Shown: positions 1-9,418 of the stretch, piece after piece
How positions within the stretch are numbered: the stretch's first letter is position 1
How the letters are laid out: each line of letters opens with the position of its first letter
From: Leifsonia sp. EB41
GTDB lineage: Bacteria; Actinomycetota; Actinomycetes; Actinomycetales; Microbacteriaceae
Direction: 5' to 3'
Assembly (NCBI RefSeq): GCF_041262565.1
Contig: NZ_JBGCCJ010000001.1
Coordinates: 4,092,001 to 4,156,000, forward strand
Length of the DNA: 64,000 nucleotides
The notes under the pieces: generated by a model
Databases searched by the model: none
Told to the model about the DNA's origin: nothing
What the model saw: the letters and a program-made list of their open reading frames with translations, nothing else
Made by a program: the position numbers and the translations under genes

Positions 1-759
1 ATGGACGAGGCGTTCTCGGCGCTCGACCCGCTGATCCGGCGCGAGATGCAGGAGCAGCTCCTCGAGCTGCAGAGCTCGCTCGGCAAGACCATCGTCTTCA
101 TCACGCACGACCTCAACGAGGCGATGTTCCTCGGCGACCGGATCGCCGTGATGCGGGACGGCCGGATCGTCCAGACCGGGACGCCGGAGGAGATCCTCAC
201 CGACCCCGCCAACGACTACGTCGCCAGCTTCGTGCAGGACGTCGACCGCGCCCGCGTGCTGACCGCCGCGAGCGTCATGGAGCCGGCGCGCGCGCTGGTC
301 ACCGTCGCCGGCGGACCCCGCGCGGCGATGCGGACGATGCGCGACCTCCAGACCTCCGCCGCGTTCGTCGTCGGCCAGGGCCGGCGGCTGCTCGGGGCCG
401 TGCGCGACCGGGACGTGATGCGCCAGGTGCGCGACGGGCAGGGCGACCTGACCGAGGCGATCGACGCGGACATCGCGACGGTGTCCCGCGACGAAGTGCT
501 GAGCGAGCTGGTCGAGCCCGCCGTCGGCAGCGCCCTCCCGCTCGCCGTGGTGGACGACGAACGCCGCCTGCTCGGTGTGATCCCGCGGGTCACCCTGCTC
601 GCGGCGCTCGGGAACGTCACGAGCGACACCACCGAGATCCCGGTCGTGGTCGAGCCTCCGGCCACCGTGCCGGTGGACGCGATGACGCTGGCCCTGCGCG
701 AGTCCGCCGGGGGCGACCCCATCCCGGTCATGGCGGACGAGGCGGAGGTGGTCGCGTGA
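1..759 (+). CDS. proV: Glycine betaine/proline-type ABC transporter ATP-binding protein, 5'-truncated by the window edge
   Basis: This is the C-terminal part of the ATPase of an osmoprotectant importer that would energise uptake through the fused permease/binding protein downstream. The visible protein begins inside the Walker B/D-loop ([10 protein letters not shown]), followed by the H-loop (FITHDLNEA, about residues 33-41). The Walker A, Q-loop and LSGGQ signature lie before base 1, so the first ATG here is not the true start. About residues 85-210 look like a pair of CBS domains, as in OpuAA/ProV proteins, where they sense ionic strength or cyclic nucleotides. The gene overlaps the next by 4 bases, implying translational coupling. 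Substrate is inferred from family only. Confidence 0.85.
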   Translation: MDEAFSALDPLIRREMQEQLLELQSSLGKTIVFITHDLNEAMFLGDRIAVMRDGRIVQTGTPEEILTDPANDYVASFVQDVDRARVLTAASVMEPARALVTVAGGPRAAMRTMRDLQTSAAFVVGQGRRLLGAVRDRDVMRQVRDGQGDLTEAIDADIATVSRDEVLSELVEPAVGSALPLAVVDDERRLLGVIPRVTLLAALGNVTSDTTEIPVVVEPPATVPVDAMTLALRESAGGDPIPVMADEAEVVA

Positions 760-2471
760 ACACGGCCCACCTGATCCCGCTCGGCGAGTGGGCGACTGCG
801 GTCGTCGATTTCGTCACCACCACCTTCGGCGGCCTGTTCGACGTCATCCGCCTGGTCTTCACCGGGATGTACGACGGCGTCGACTGGGCGCTGCAGACGC
901 CGCCGTTCTGGGGTGTCATCCTCATCGTCGCGATCCTCGCGGTCTGGCTGCGCGGCTGGGTCTTCGGTGCGGGCACCGTGCTCGGGCTGCTGCTCATCGC
1001 CGGGATCGGCCAGTGGCCGAACGCGATGGACACCCTCGCGCTGGTGCTGGTCTCCTCGGCCATCGCGATCGCGCTGAGCGTGCCGCTCGGTATCCTCGCC
1101 GCGCGGTCGCGGGTGGCGTCGGCGATCATCCGGCCGGTGCTCGACTTCATGCAGACGATGCCCGCGTTCGTGTACCTGATCCCGGCGCTCATCCTGTTCC
1201 GGGTGGGCGTGGTGCCCGGCATGGTCGCGACCATCGTGTTCGCGATGGCCCCGGGCGTCCGGCTCACCGAGCTCGGCATCCGCGGCGTCGACACCGAGCT
1301 GGTGGAGGCCGGACGCGCGTTCGGCTCGCCGCCGCGGCGCATCCTGCGCCAGATCCAGCTGCCGCTCGCCATGCCGTCGATCCTCGCCGGCGTCAACCAG
1401 GTCATCATGTTGTCGCTCTCGATGGTCGTCATCGCCGGCATGGTCGGCGGTGGAGGCCTCGGCCGCGACATCGTCCAGGCGCTCAGCCGCGTGGACGTCG
1501 GGCTCGGCTTCGAGGCGGGCATCGCCGTCGTCATCCTGGCGATCGTGCTCGACCGGCTCACCGCCGCTGTCGGCAAGGCCAGACTGCGGATGCCGAAGCG
1601 CGCGCTCGCGGTGCTCGGCGCCGGCCTGCTCGTCGTGATCGGCGGGACGGCCGTGACTGCGGCCTCCACTGCGGGCGGCAGCAAGGGCAACGTGAAGGTC
1701 GCCGTGTTCAACGGCTGGCCGGAGGGCGAGGCGGCGTCGTACCTGTGGAAGCACGTGCTGGAGCGCGAAGGCTACCAGGTGGACTTCGAGTACGCCGACG
1801 CCGGGCCGGCGTTCGCCGGGCTCAGCACCGGCGACTACGACGTCGCGTTCGACGGCTGGCTGCCGACCACGCACGCCCAGTACATGAAGACGTACGGCGC
1901 GCACCTGACTGACCTGGGCGCCTGGAACGACGAGGCGAAGCTGACCATCGCGGTCAACAAGAACGCGCCGATCGACTCGCTCGATCAGCTCGCGTCGCAC
2001 TCTTCCGAGTTCGGCAACCGGCTGGTCGGCATCGAGCCGGGCGCCGGGCTCACGGAGGCGACCCAGAAGAAGGTCATCCCGGAGTACGGGCTGGGGAAGA
2101 TGAACTTCGTCACGTCCTCCACGCCCGCGATGCTCGCCGAGCTGTCGAGCGCGATGAAGAAGCACGACAACATCGCCGTGACGCTGTGGCGCCCGCACTG
2201 GGCGTACGACCAGTGGAACCTGAAGGACCTCAAGGACCCGAAGAACACGCTGGGCGCGGCGGAGTCCATCCACTCGATCGCGAGCAAGGACTTCCCGCAG
2301 AAGTTCCCGCAGATCACCACGTGGGTCAAGAAGTTCCGGATGAAGTCGGACATGCTCTACTCGCTCGAGAACGCGATGTACAACGGCAAGGCCGACTCCA
2401 GTCAGTACGACGCCATCGTCGAGAAGTGGATGAACGCGCACTCCGCGTACGTCGACTCGCTCACGAAGTAG
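756..2471 (+). CDS. Glycine betaine/proline-type ABC transporter: permease fused to substrate-binding domain
   Basis: This 571-residue membrane protein joins the permease (ProW/OpuAB-like) and the binding protein (ProX/OpuAC-like) in one chain. Roughly residues 1-285 hold several membrane helices and the cytoplasmic EAA-type loop ([19 protein letters not shown], about 188-206) that contacts the ATPase. A further hydrophobic helix near 285-305 tethers an extracytoplasmic OpuAC-type binding domain (about 312-571) containing aromatic-rich segments such as [14 protein letters not shown] and [13 protein letters not shown], of the kind used to cage quaternary amines. The start is a GTG inside the ATPase stop region (4-base overlap). 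The exact substrate (glycine betaine, proline betaine, choline) cannot be told from sequence alone. Confidence 0.88.
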   Translation: MNTAHLIPLGEWATAVVDFVTTTFGGLFDVIRLVFTGMYDGVDWALQTPPFWGVILIVAILAVWLRGWVFGAGTVLGLLLIAGIGQWPNAMDTLALVLVSSAIAIALSVPLGILAARSRVASAIIRPVLDFMQTMPAFVYLIPALILFRVGVVPGMVATIVFAMAPGVRLTELGIRGVDTELVEAGRAFGSPPRRILRQIQLPLAMPSILAGVNQVIMLSLSMVVIAGMVGGGGLGRDIVQALSRVDVGLGFEAGIAVVILAIVLDRLTAAVGKARLRMPKRALAVLGAGLLVVIGGTAVTAASTAGGSKGNVKVAVFNGWPEGEAASYLWKHVLEREGYQVDFEYADAGPAFAGLSTGDYDVAFDGWLPTTHAQYMKTYGAHLTDLGAWNDEAKLTIAVNKNAPIDSLDQLASHSSEFGNRLVGIEPGAGLTEATQKKVIPEYGLGKMNFVTSSTPAMLAELSSAMKKHDNIAVTLWRPHWAYDQWNLKDLKDPKNTLGAAESIHSIASKDFPQKFPQITTWVKKFRMKSDMLYSLENAMYNGKADSSQYDAIVEKWMNAHSAYVDSLTK

Positions 2472-2491
2472 TCGCCCGCGAGAGGGCCATT

Positions 2492-2513
2492 CCTCCAGCC
2501 TCTACGCTGGAGG
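2492..2513. terminator. Hairpin between the transporter operon and the tRNA-editing gene, overlapping the latter's -10 box
   Basis: CCTCCAGC and GCTGGAGG form a perfect 8-bp stem with a 6-base loop. There is no T-tract. The candidate -10 box TACGCT (2503-2508) lies in the loop and right arm, 6 bases before the next ATG. The hairpin may therefore end the upstream transcript while the next gene starts leaderless right after it. Confidence 0.45.
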
Positions 2514-2514
2514 G

Positions 2515-3387
2515 ATGACCCTCCCCGCCGGCGACACCGTCGTCACCTACCCCGACGGCGACCTCGCCTCCACCGGAACCGTGCTGCACGTCGAGCCCCT
2601 CGCCGACGGCCGCAGCGCGGTGATCCTCGACCGCACCGCCTTTCACGCGGTCGACCCGGTCTGGCCGGACCAGCCCGCCGACACCGGCACGCTGACCGTC
2701 GCAGGCAGGACCGTCGCGGTCGTCGGCGCGGTCGTCGGCGCGACCGACGGGACGGCGCTGCACATCGGCGACGCCCCCGTGCGCACCGGGACCGAGGGCT
2801 GGTCGTTCCTGGTCTGCCACCTGGTGGAGGACGCGACCGGCATCGAGCCTGGCGTCTCGGCCGAGGTGACGGTCGACGCGGAGACGCGCCTGGGGCTCTC
2901 CCTGGGCCATACGGCCTGCCACCTGGCATCCCTGGCGCTGGATGAGGCGCTCTCCGGTCTCTGGACGAAGGAGGTCCCGCTCGACGGGCGCGGTCAGCCG
3001 GCGTTCGACCAGCTCGCCATCGCCTCCTCGCGCATCCTCCCGGACGGGTCGGTGGACGAGTACCGCATCGGCAAGAGCCTGCGGAAGAAGGGCTTCGCAG
3101 CCGCTGAGCTCCCTGCGGCGCTCGATGAGGTGACCGACGCCGCCAACGCGCGGCTGGCCGGATGGGTGGCGGCCGGGGAGGGCGTGGCCATCTCTATCGA
3201 GCGCGACGGCGACGGGCTGGGGGAGCGCAGGCGCTGGCGTGCGGAGCTGCCGGACGGCGTGGTCGTCATCCCGTGCGGCGGAACACACCTGCACTCGCTG
3301 GCCGAGGTCGCGGCCATCCGCGTGGAGCTCGACTACGACGGGGAGGCGGCGTCGCTCACGATGCGGACGACCGCCGTCCCGGTCTGA
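2515..3387 (+). CDS. Alanyl-tRNA editing protein, AlaX-like
   Basis: This free-standing trans-editing enzyme probably hydrolyses mischarged Ser-tRNA(Ala) or Gly-tRNA(Ala) in the cytoplasm. The protein has 290 residues. The zinc-binding pair of the AlaRS editing-domain family is visible as HTACH (His132, His136) and CGGTH (Cys254, His258), with a small beta-barrel region before it, matching the AlaX-M layout. There is no Shine-Dalgarno. The box TACGCT ends 6 bases before the ATG, which suggests a leaderless transcript. It converges with the NERD gene, with only 9 bases between them. Confidence 0.85.
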   Translation: MTLPAGDTVVTYPDGDLASTGTVLHVEPLADGRSAVILDRTAFHAVDPVWPDQPADTGTLTVAGRTVAVVGAVVGATDGTALHIGDAPVRTGTEGWSFLVCHLVEDATGIEPGVSAEVTVDAETRLGLSLGHTACHLASLALDEALSGLWTKEVPLDGRGQPAFDQLAIASSRILPDGSVDEYRIGKSLRKKGFAAAELPAALDEVTDAANARLAGWVAAGEGVAISIERDGDGLGERRRWRAELPDGVVVIPCGGTHLHSLAEVAAIRVELDYDGEAASLTMRTTAVPV

Positions 3388-3396
3388 CGCACCGGA

Positions 3397-4200
3397 TCAG
3401 CGGGTCAGCACCGACACGACCGGCAGGGCGACGGCGACCGCGCCGAGCGCGACCGCGAGCATCCAGCCGGCGCGCACGAGCTGCGCGGTCCTGACCTCGC
3501 GCTCGATGACCGCGAAGCGTTCCACCGTGTCGGCGGACGAGTCCACCGGTCGCCAGGTCGCCGGGTCGTCGAACAGCCGGGCCACGTCGGCGATCGTGGC
3601 GGCGTCCAGCACGGCCGGGCGCCGGGTCAGCCATCGGACGAGCTGCTCGGCGCGCAGCACCAGCACCCGGCGCGGCTGCTGCCGCACCGTGACTTCCTTG
3701 GTCCCGACGAGCGCCACCACGCCCGTGACGGGCGCAGCGATGCCCGCCTGTGCGAGCACGCCGCGCACACGGGAGGCCTCCAGGTCGGAGTTGCGCAGGT
3801 ACGGCTGCTTCTGACCGGCCACCAGCACCGCGCGCTCGCCCACCCACACGCGCTGGCCGCGGTGGTGTTTCGTGTTGACGACGAACACGCCGGCCGGGCC
3901 GACCACGATGTGGTCGACGTCGGAGACCGCGCCGGAGGCGTCGGGGCGCGTCCCGACCGGGATGGCGTGGAAGACGCTCCAGCCCTCCGGCAGCCGGTCG
4001 AGCACCGCGCCCACCTCGCGCTCGCCGAGCGCGCCCGCGAACCAGGGTGCGGTGTCCTCGCCGATCGGCCGGGCGCCGAGGGCGCGGGCGAGAGTGGACC
4101 GCGGCGGCGCCTGCGCGTGCAGGCGCACCACCTGCTCCATCACCGCGGCGCCTGCGGCGCGGTCGCGCATGCGCGTCGTGCGCCGTCCGTCGTCGTTCAT
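3397..4200 (-). CDS. NERD domain-containing protein with C-terminal membrane helix
   Basis: The 267-residue protein contains a nuclease-related (NERD) domain at about residues 55-170. Recognisable parts are GEREVGAVLDRLPEGW, the core VSDVDHIVVGPAGVFVVNTK (the D...DHI...G.fvi..K pattern of restriction-endonuclease-like folds) and a following lysine-containing strand. The last 25 residues (LVRAGWMLAVALGAVAVALPVVSVL) form one membrane helix, so the domain is probably cytoplasmic and membrane-anchored. Nuclease activity is inferred from fold membership only; the role is unknown. The next gene on this strand starts 64 bases upstream. Confidence 0.8.
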   Translation of the reverse strand: MNDDGRRTTRMRDRAAGAAVMEQVVRLHAQAPPRSTLARALGARPIGEDTAPWFAGALGEREVGAVLDRLPEGWSVFHAIPVGTRPDASGAVSDVDHIVVGPAGVFVVNTKHHRGQRVWVGERAVLVAGQKQPYLRNSDLEASRVRGVLAQAGIAAPVTGVVALVGTKEVTVRQQPRRVLVLRAEQLVRWLTRRPAVLDAATIADVARLFDDPATWRPVDSSADTVERFAVIEREVRTAQLVRAGWMLAVALGAVAVALPVVSVLTR

Positions 4201-4264
4201 CCCCGCCAGCGTACGGACGCGCGGGAGGTCGCCCCAGTCCCCAGTGAGGGACGACCGCAGCGGC

Positions 4265-4486
4265 CTACCCCTGGCCGGGTGCCCCCTCGCCGCGGGGCAC
4301 GTCGGCGTCGGGATCGCCGCCGCTGACGCTCAGCTCCTCGTCGGGCAGCCGCTCCTCGAGCGAGTCGTTGCGGCTCGCGATCTCCTCCAGGGCGTCCTCG
4401 GGCGTATCCCCGAGGCCGGAGACCTTGTCGCGGAGCTCGTGCTCCCGGGACTCGGGAGGCTCCGGCGCGTCGTTTCGATCCGTCAT
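4265..4486 (-). CDS. Small acidic hypothetical protein
   Basis: This protein of about 73 residues is very rich in Glu, Asp and Pro (for example DAPEPPESREHELRDKVSG and DALEEIASRNDSLEERLPDEE) with no membrane helix or cysteine. It is likely disordered or a single helix. The chosen start is the ATG of MTDRND; an ATG three codons earlier is also possible. I recognise no family with confidence. Codon use matches neighbouring genes, which is the main support for it being real. Confidence 0.55.
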   Translation of the reverse strand: MTDRNDAPEPPESREHELRDKVSGLGDTPEDALEEIASRNDSLEERLPDEELSVSGGDPDADVPRGEGAPGQG

Positions 4487-4516
4487 GCGGCGCACTCTAC
4501 GCCGAGCCGGGCCGCC

Positions 4517-4765
4517 TCAGACCATGATGTCGACGGCGTAGACCTGATCGGTGGGATGACCGGACTTCTCGTGCACCCGCATCACCGCCTCCTTCGACGG
4601 CCCGGTCGACAGGCAGAACACCTTGCCGCTCTCCGGGTCGAGCCAGGCGGTCTCGAAGTGCACGCCCTCCTCGCCCTCGACCGCCAGGTCGGCGGCGTGG
4701 GCCTCGGCGAGCTGGTCCTCGGTGACGCCGACGAATCCGTCGTGGATGTCCATGAATCGTGCCAT
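4517..4765 (-). CDS. DUF4242 / SCO4226-type small ferredoxin-like-fold protein
   Basis: The 82-residue protein starts MARFMDIHDGF and contains the pattern AWLDPESGKVFCLSTGPSKEAVMRVHEKSGHPTDQVY. This is characteristic of the DUF4242 family; the Streptomyces member SCO4226 is described as nickel-binding. The start is supported by a strong purine-rich site (AGGAGAAGGAG) just upstream. The His residues in MRVHEKSGHP are candidate metal ligands. The gene is divergent from the LuxR-type regulator; the 135-base gap would hold both promoters. Metal binding here is an inference from the family. Confidence 0.8.
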   Translation of the reverse strand: MARFMDIHDGFVGVTEDQLAEAHAADLAVEGEEGVHFETAWLDPESGKVFCLSTGPSKEAVMRVHEKSGHPTDQVYAVDIMV

Positions 4766-4900
4766 GATCGGCTCCTTCTCCTCGTGCGCGGAGGATCCTC
4801 CCCGCGACGGCCCGAGTCTCCTCGCGCGGGCGCGGCGGTGGCATCGGTCATCCGACCGATCCCGGTGCGTCACGCGTTCGCGCGGCGCTATGCTTCGCGC

Positions 4901-7732
4901 ATGGATGCGGCGCCGGCGTCGTTCCGGGGCGCCGAACGCGTGTGCCCGGTGTTCGTGGGCAGGGAGGACCTGCTCGCGCTGGCCCGCCGCCGTCTGGCCG
5001 CCGCACGTGACGGCAGCGGAGGCCTGCTGCTCATCGCCGGCGAAGCCGGGATCGGCAAGTCGCGGCTGATGGAGGAGGTTGTCGCACTGAGCGCTGTGCG
5101 CCGGGTTCACGCCGACGCGTACGCGGACGACCGCGAGACCCCTGGCATGCTGCTGCTCGGCGTCGCCGCATCGCTCGCGGACGCCGGGGACGGCCCCGCG
5201 GCCGAGCGGATCAGGGGCTTGGTGCTGCGCGGCGACGCGGCCGACGGCGCCGACCCCGGACCAGGCCGAGACGCGACGCGCTCGACCCGCCGCCGCCTCC
5301 TGGTCGCCGAGCTGGCGGCCACCCTCGCCACGGCGCTCACGCTGCCGACGATCCTCGCGCTGGAGGACGTGCACTGGGCCGACCAGCTCACCCTCGACGT
5401 CCTCCGCCGGGTGGCGGTCGCCGTGCGCGAGCGGCCGTGCCTCCTCGTGGCGACCTTCCGCACCGAGGATCCGGAGGTCGCGGCCGAGGCCACCGCGTGG
5501 CGACTCGACCTGGTGGGGCATCGCCTCGCGGAGGAGGTGCGACCCTCGCGCCTGGGCAGCGAGGGGGTCTCGCGCATGCTCGCCGCGATCCGCGGCGCCG
5601 AGCCGTCCGCCGAGGAGACCGAGCGGCTGCACGCGGTGAGCGACGGCATCCCGCTGCACGTGGAGGAGCTGCTCGCCGAGGGCTCCGACGGCGCTCCGGA
5701 GACGGTCGCCGCGGCCGTGCTGGCCCGCACGCGCACCCTCGCCCCGGCGTCGTCCGCGGTGCTGGAGGCGGCCGCGGTGATCGGGCGCGAGTCCGATGTC
5801 CGGCTGCTGACGGTGGTCGTCGGCGACGACTGGGATCGCACCGCGCGGGAGGCCGCCCTCGACGACCTCGTGGCGCAGCACCTGCTGGTCCGCGCGGCGA
5901 CGGGCACCTACGGCTTCCGGCACGCGCTCATCCGGGACGCGGTGTACTCCGCCGTGCCGTCCGCACGCAGGCGCCTTCTGCACGGCCGCGTCGTCGACGC
6001 CGGCGCCGGGCTTTCCGACGCGCTGCTCTCCCTGCACGCCGAGCGGGCGGGGAGGGCCCGGGAGGCGTACGCACTCGCCCGGCGGGCTGCCGAGCGGGCC
6101 TCCACGCTCTCCGCGCATCGCGAGGCCGCCGACCTCTACCGCCGCTCGCAGCGGACGATGCCGCTCGCGGTGGGCGGCCGCGACCGCGCCGACCTCCTGC
6201 GCCGGCTGGGAGCCGAGCTCGCCGCCGTCGACGCCAACCGGGAGGCCGAGGCCGAGCTCGCGCGGGCCATCGAGCTGTATCGCGCCGCCGGACTCGCACG
6301 GGAGGCCGCCGCCGTCGTCCCTGCACTCGTCGCCGCGCGCCACCTGCTCGGAGCCGACTATCCCTCGCGGGTGGCCGACCTCCGTGCCGCGCTCGGCTGG
6401 ATCGACGGCGACGAGGACGCGGAGGCCGTCCAGGTGCGCGGGCGCCTCCTCGCCGCGCAGGCGGCCGCCGCCATGCTCGAGCGGCGGCTGGACGACGCAC
6501 GCAGGGTCGCCCTGGAGGCACGGGAGCTCCTGACCGCGGAGAGCGACCGGATCGGCCTCGACGCCACCCTCGGCTCGGTGCTGGTGTTCGCGGGGGAGGG
6601 CGAGCCCGCCTGGGACCTGCTGCGCGGGGCGGCGGAGCAGGGCGCGGCGCACGGCCGGGAGGAGGCGGCCGCCCGCGCGTACCGCATGCTCGGGTCGAGC
6701 GCGTCGGTGCTCCTGCAGTACGGGCGCGGCGCCGAGTGGCTGGCCGACGGGATCGCGTACGCCGAGCGCATCGAGCGCTGGAACGACGCGCACTACCTCA
6801 CCGCGCACCTCGCGCACGTCCGCTGGGCCGGCGGCGACCTCCGCGCTGCGGCCGAGCTCGCCGGCCACGCCCTCGCGGACGGCCGGGGCGGCATCACCAC
6901 GGAGGTGACCGCCCTGCACGTCCTCGGCTACTGCGCCCTGTCGTCCGGCGACCTCGCTCGGGCCGGCGAGCTGCTGCGCCGGGCGGAGGGGATCGGCGAG
7001 CGGATGCAGGAGCTGCAGCGGCTGTCGCCCGCGCTCTGGGGGCTGGCCGAGACGGCGCTGCTCGCGGACGACCCGGCTGGGGCGGTCGGTTACTGCGAGC
7101 GCGGCGCGGCCGAGTCGCACCGCGTCGAGGACTCCGCCTACGCGTTCCCGTTCGCGGTCACCGGCGTGCGGGCGCACCTGGCGGCAGGCGACGTCGCCGC
7201 AGCGCGGTCGTGGCTGGAGCGGGTGGGCGTCCTGGTGGAGCGACGGCGGATCCCCGGGACCGAGTTCGCGCTCCAGCACGCCGCGGGCGTCCTTGCGCTG
7301 CGCGAGCGGCGTCCCTCCGACGCCAGAGAGCTGCTGGAGTCGGCCTCCGCCGGCTGGGACGCGCTGGGCCGCTGGTGGGAGGGCACGCACGCGATCCTGG
7401 ACCGCGCCGAGTGCGCGCGCCGAACCCGCAGCCCGGCGGAGGCCGCCGCACTGGTCGCCGAGGCGCGGACACGGGCGCGCGGGACGGTCCTCGAGCGCCG
7501 GGCCGACGAGCTGGCCGCCCGGCTGGCCGAGGGCGTCGAGCCGTCCACGCTCAGCGCGCGGGAGGAGGAGGTCGCCGCGCAGATCGCGGGAGGCGCGACC
7601 AACCGGGAGATCGCAGCCGCCCTCCACATCGCCCCGAAGACCGTCTCGACGCACGTGGAGCACATCCTCGCCAAGCTCGGCGCCTCCCGTCGATCCGAGA
7701 TCGCGGCCTGGGCGGCAGGGCGCGGGGCTTGA
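4901..7732 (+). CDS. Large LuxR-family STAND regulator (AAA ATPase, helical repeats, C-terminal HTH)
   Basis: This 943-residue transcription factor has a signal-transduction NTPase domain at the N-terminus: Walker A GEAGIGKS (residues 47-54) and Walker B near ILALEDVHWAD (about 150-160). A long helical TPR-like middle region (about 330-850, rich in Ala, Arg and Glu) follows. A LuxR helix-turn-helix closes it (LSAREEEVAAQIAGGATNREIAAALHIAPKTVSTHVEHIL, the last 65 residues). This is the MalT/LAL layout, in which ligand and ATP binding promote activation. The start follows the box TATGCT by 6 bases with no Shine-Dalgarno. Its ligand and target are not evident; the divergent DUF4242 gene is a candidate target. 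Confidence 0.9.
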   Translation: MDAAPASFRGAERVCPVFVGREDLLALARRRLAAARDGSGGLLLIAGEAGIGKSRLMEEVVALSAVRRVHADAYADDRETPGMLLLGVAASLADAGDGPAAERIRGLVLRGDAADGADPGPGRDATRSTRRRLLVAELAATLATALTLPTILALEDVHWADQLTLDVLRRVAVAVRERPCLLVATFRTEDPEVAAEATAWRLDLVGHRLAEEVRPSRLGSEGVSRMLAAIRGAEPSAEETERLHAVSDGIPLHVEELLAEGSDGAPETVAAAVLARTRTLAPASSAVLEAAAVIGRESDVRLLTVVVGDDWDRTAREAALDDLVAQHLLVRAATGTYGFRHALIRDAVYSAVPSARRRLLHGRVVDAGAGLSDALLSLHAERAGRAREAYALARRAAERASTLSAHREAADLYRRSQRTMPLAVGGRDRADLLRRLGAELAAVDANREAEAELARAIELYRAAGLAREAAAVVPALVAARHLLGADYPSRVADLRAALGWIDGDEDAEAVQVRGRLLAAQAAAAMLERRLDDARRVALEARELLTAESDRIGLDATLGSVLVFAGEGEPAWDLLRGAAEQGAAHGREEAAARAYRMLGSSASVLLQYGRGAEWLADGIAYAERIERWNDAHYLTAHLAHVRWAGGDLRAAAELAGHALADGRGGITTEVTALHVLGYCALSSGDLARAGELLRRAEGIGERMQELQRLSPALWGLAETALLADDPAGAVGYCERGAAESHRVEDSAYAFPFAVTGVRAHLAAGDVAAARSWLERVGVLVERRRIPGTEFALQHAAGVLALRERRPSDARELLESASAGWDALGRWWEGTHAILDRAECARRTRSPAEAAALVAEARTRARGTVLERRADELAARLAEGVEPSTLSAREEEVAAQIAGGATNREIAAALHIAPKTVSTHVEHILAKLGASRRSEIAAWAAGRGA

Positions 7733-7766
7733 CGGACGGCGTGCCCGCCGGTCTACCATGCGGCAC

Positions 7767-8030
7767 ATGAGCCAGATCGAGACCGGGATCGTCTCCTACA
7801 CGCTGTCCTCCGACTACTACGCGCAGGTCGGCGCCGACTTCGACACCGAGGCGGTGGACGACGCCATCCTGGCCGAGCTGAACCGCAAGCTGCCGGCGGG
7901 GATCGTCGTGGAGCGCAGCGGCAAGGTGCTGGCCGACGAGGAGCTGGCCGACGTCGCGCGGGGGCTGGACTGGCCGGCGCTGCTGCAGCAGATCGACGTG
8001 GACCAGATCCTCGCCGATCACGCGCGCTGA
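7767..8030 (+). CDS. Hypothetical protein, 87 residues
   Basis: A short cytoplasmic protein (MSQIETGIVSYTLSSDYYAQ...) with no membrane helix or recognisable domain. The chosen ATG lies 7 bases after TACCAT, consistent with leaderless expression. An ATG three codons upstream is possible but overlaps that box. Its end overlaps the end of the photolyase gene on the opposite strand by 13 bases. Function unknown. Confidence 0.6.
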   Translation: MSQIETGIVSYTLSSDYYAQVGADFDTEAVDDAILAELNRKLPAGIVVERSGKVLADEELADVARGLDWPALLQQIDVDQILADHAR

Positions 8031-9418
8031 GCGCTCTTGACGGTCTCGTAGGCCGCGAGCGCCGCCCGCCGCGACTCGGGGAGGTCGACGACCGGCTCGG
8101 GATAGTCGGCCGTGTCCCACTCCGGCACCCAGCGCCGCACGTAGTCGCCGTGCCGGTCGAACTTCGTCCGCTGCAGTTCGGGGTTGAACACGCGGAAGTA
8201 GGGCGCGGCGTCCGCGCCTGAGCCGGCGACCCACTGCCAGTTGAACGGGTTGCTCGCGGGGTCGGCGTCCACCAGCGTGTCCCAGAACCACTGCTCGCCG
8301 CGCCGCCAGTCGATCAGGAGGTTCTTGGTGAGGAACGACGCCACGACCATCCGCACCCGGTTGTGCATGGATCCGGTTGTCCACAGTTCTCGCATCCCCG
8401 CGTCCACGAGGGGGACGCCGGTGCGACCCTGGTGCCACGCGGTCAGCACGGACGGGTGCAGGCGCGGCCAGGGGAAGGAGTCGTACGCGCGATGGATGTT
8501 CACGGTGGCGAGGTCGGGGTGCTCGAAGAGCGTGTGATAGGCGAACTCGCGCCAGCCGAGCTCGGAGAGGTAGGTGGCGGCGGCCTCGGCCAGGGCGCCG
8601 TCGCGCGGGCGGGCGTCGCGCGCGGCGGTGATCGTGTGCCAGACCTGGTGCGGGCTCAGCTCGCCCCAGCGCAGGCGAGGGGACAGCCGGGAGGTGCCGT
8701 CGACGCCCGGAACGTCCCTGTCCTCGCGGTACTGGGCGAGGGCCCCGGCGGCGAAGTCGTCCAGGGCGGCATGGGCTGCCCGTTCGCCCGGCTCCCAGGT
8801 GTCGCGGAGGCCGGCCGCCCAGTCCGGGTGAGTGGGCAGGAGGCCGAGGTCGTCGATCGCGAGGCCGTCGACGGCCGGGGCGGGCATCAGGTGGGCCGGA
8901 GCGACGAGCGGCATGCGCGGAGGCGGGGCCGACCGGCACGCCCGCCAGAACGGTGTGAAGACCGAGAACGGCGTCCCGGAGCCGGTGCGGATCGTCCACG
9001 GCTCGAAGAGCAGGCTCGCGCCGAAGCTCTCCGCCTCGATCCCCGCCGCCCGCGCCGCGGTCTTCACGGCGGTGTCGATCCGCCGCTCCGGGCCGCCGTA
9101 GCGACGGTTCCAGAAGACGGCGGCAGCGTCCACGTCGGCCAGGAGCGCGGCGATCGTCGGTTCGGCCGCTCCGCGGAGGACGACGAGCCGCGAGCCGCGC
9201 TCGCGCAGGTCGGCGTCGAGGGAGGCGAGGCTGTGGTGCAGCCACCACCGGGCGGCGCCTCCGGGTGGGCGCAGGCCGGGGGACCGGTCGTCCCAGACGA
9301 AGACGCAGATGACGGGTCGGCCCGTGTGCGCCGCGGCGTCGAGCGCCGGATTGTCGGCGAGGCGGAGGTCGTCCCGGAACCAGACGACGGCCGGTCGGGA
9401 GTCGGGAGCCGCGCTCAC
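8018..9418 (-). CDS. phr: Deoxyribodipyrimidine photo-lyase (cryptochrome/photolyase family)
   Basis: This 466-residue flavoenzyme is predicted to split UV-induced pyrimidine dimers using blue light. The N-terminal antenna domain opens with VVWFRDDLRLADNPAL. The C-terminal FAD domain is well conserved (GVPLVDAGMRELWTTGSMHN followed by RVRMVVASFLTK, then WFWDTLVDADPASNPFNWQW and the terminal PYFRVFNPELQ). The Trp-rich region is consistent with the electron-transfer chain. The start is a GTG overlapping the stop of the metallo-hydrolase by 4 bases, so the two genes form an operon. A photolyase rather than a cryptochrome is favoured by family similarity; pyrimidine-dimer type was not determined. 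Confidence 0.93.
   Translation of the reverse strand: MSAAPDSRPAVVWFRDDLRLADNPALDAAAHTGRPVICVFVWDDRSPGLRPPGGAARWWLHHSLASLDADLRERGSRLVVLRGAAEPTIAALLADVDAAAVFWNRRYGGPERRIDTAVKTAARAAGIEAESFGASLLFEPWTIRTGSGTPFSVFTPFWRACRSAPPPRMPLVAPAHLMPAPAVDGLAIDDLGLLPTHPDWAAGLRDTWEPGERAAHAALDDFAAGALAQYREDRDVPGVDGTSRLSPRLRWGELSPHQVWHTITAARDARPRDGALAEAAATYLSELGWREFAYHTLFEHPDLATVNIHRAYDSFPWPRLHPSVLTAWHQGRTGVPLVDAGMRELWTTGSMHNRVRMVVASFLTKNLLIDWRRGEQWFWDTLVDADPASNPFNWQWVAGSGADAAPYFRVFNPELQRTKFDRHGDYVRRWVPEWDTADYPEPVVDLPESRRAALAAYETVKSAQRA

Noticed and set aside
3872-4900. Upstream extension of the LuxR regulator
   Set aside because: The frame is open through the NERD and DUF4242 region, but those lie on the other strand as real genes. 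The ATG at 4901 has a -10 box 6 bases before it and the NTPase domain begins right after.
4517-7768. Minus-strand open frame of about 1083 codons across the LuxR gene
   Set aside because: It is an antisense shadow in high-GC DNA. Only its last 82 codons (the DUF4242 protein, with its own ribosome site) are real; the rest is Arg/Gly/Ala-rich noise opposite a well-conserved regulator.
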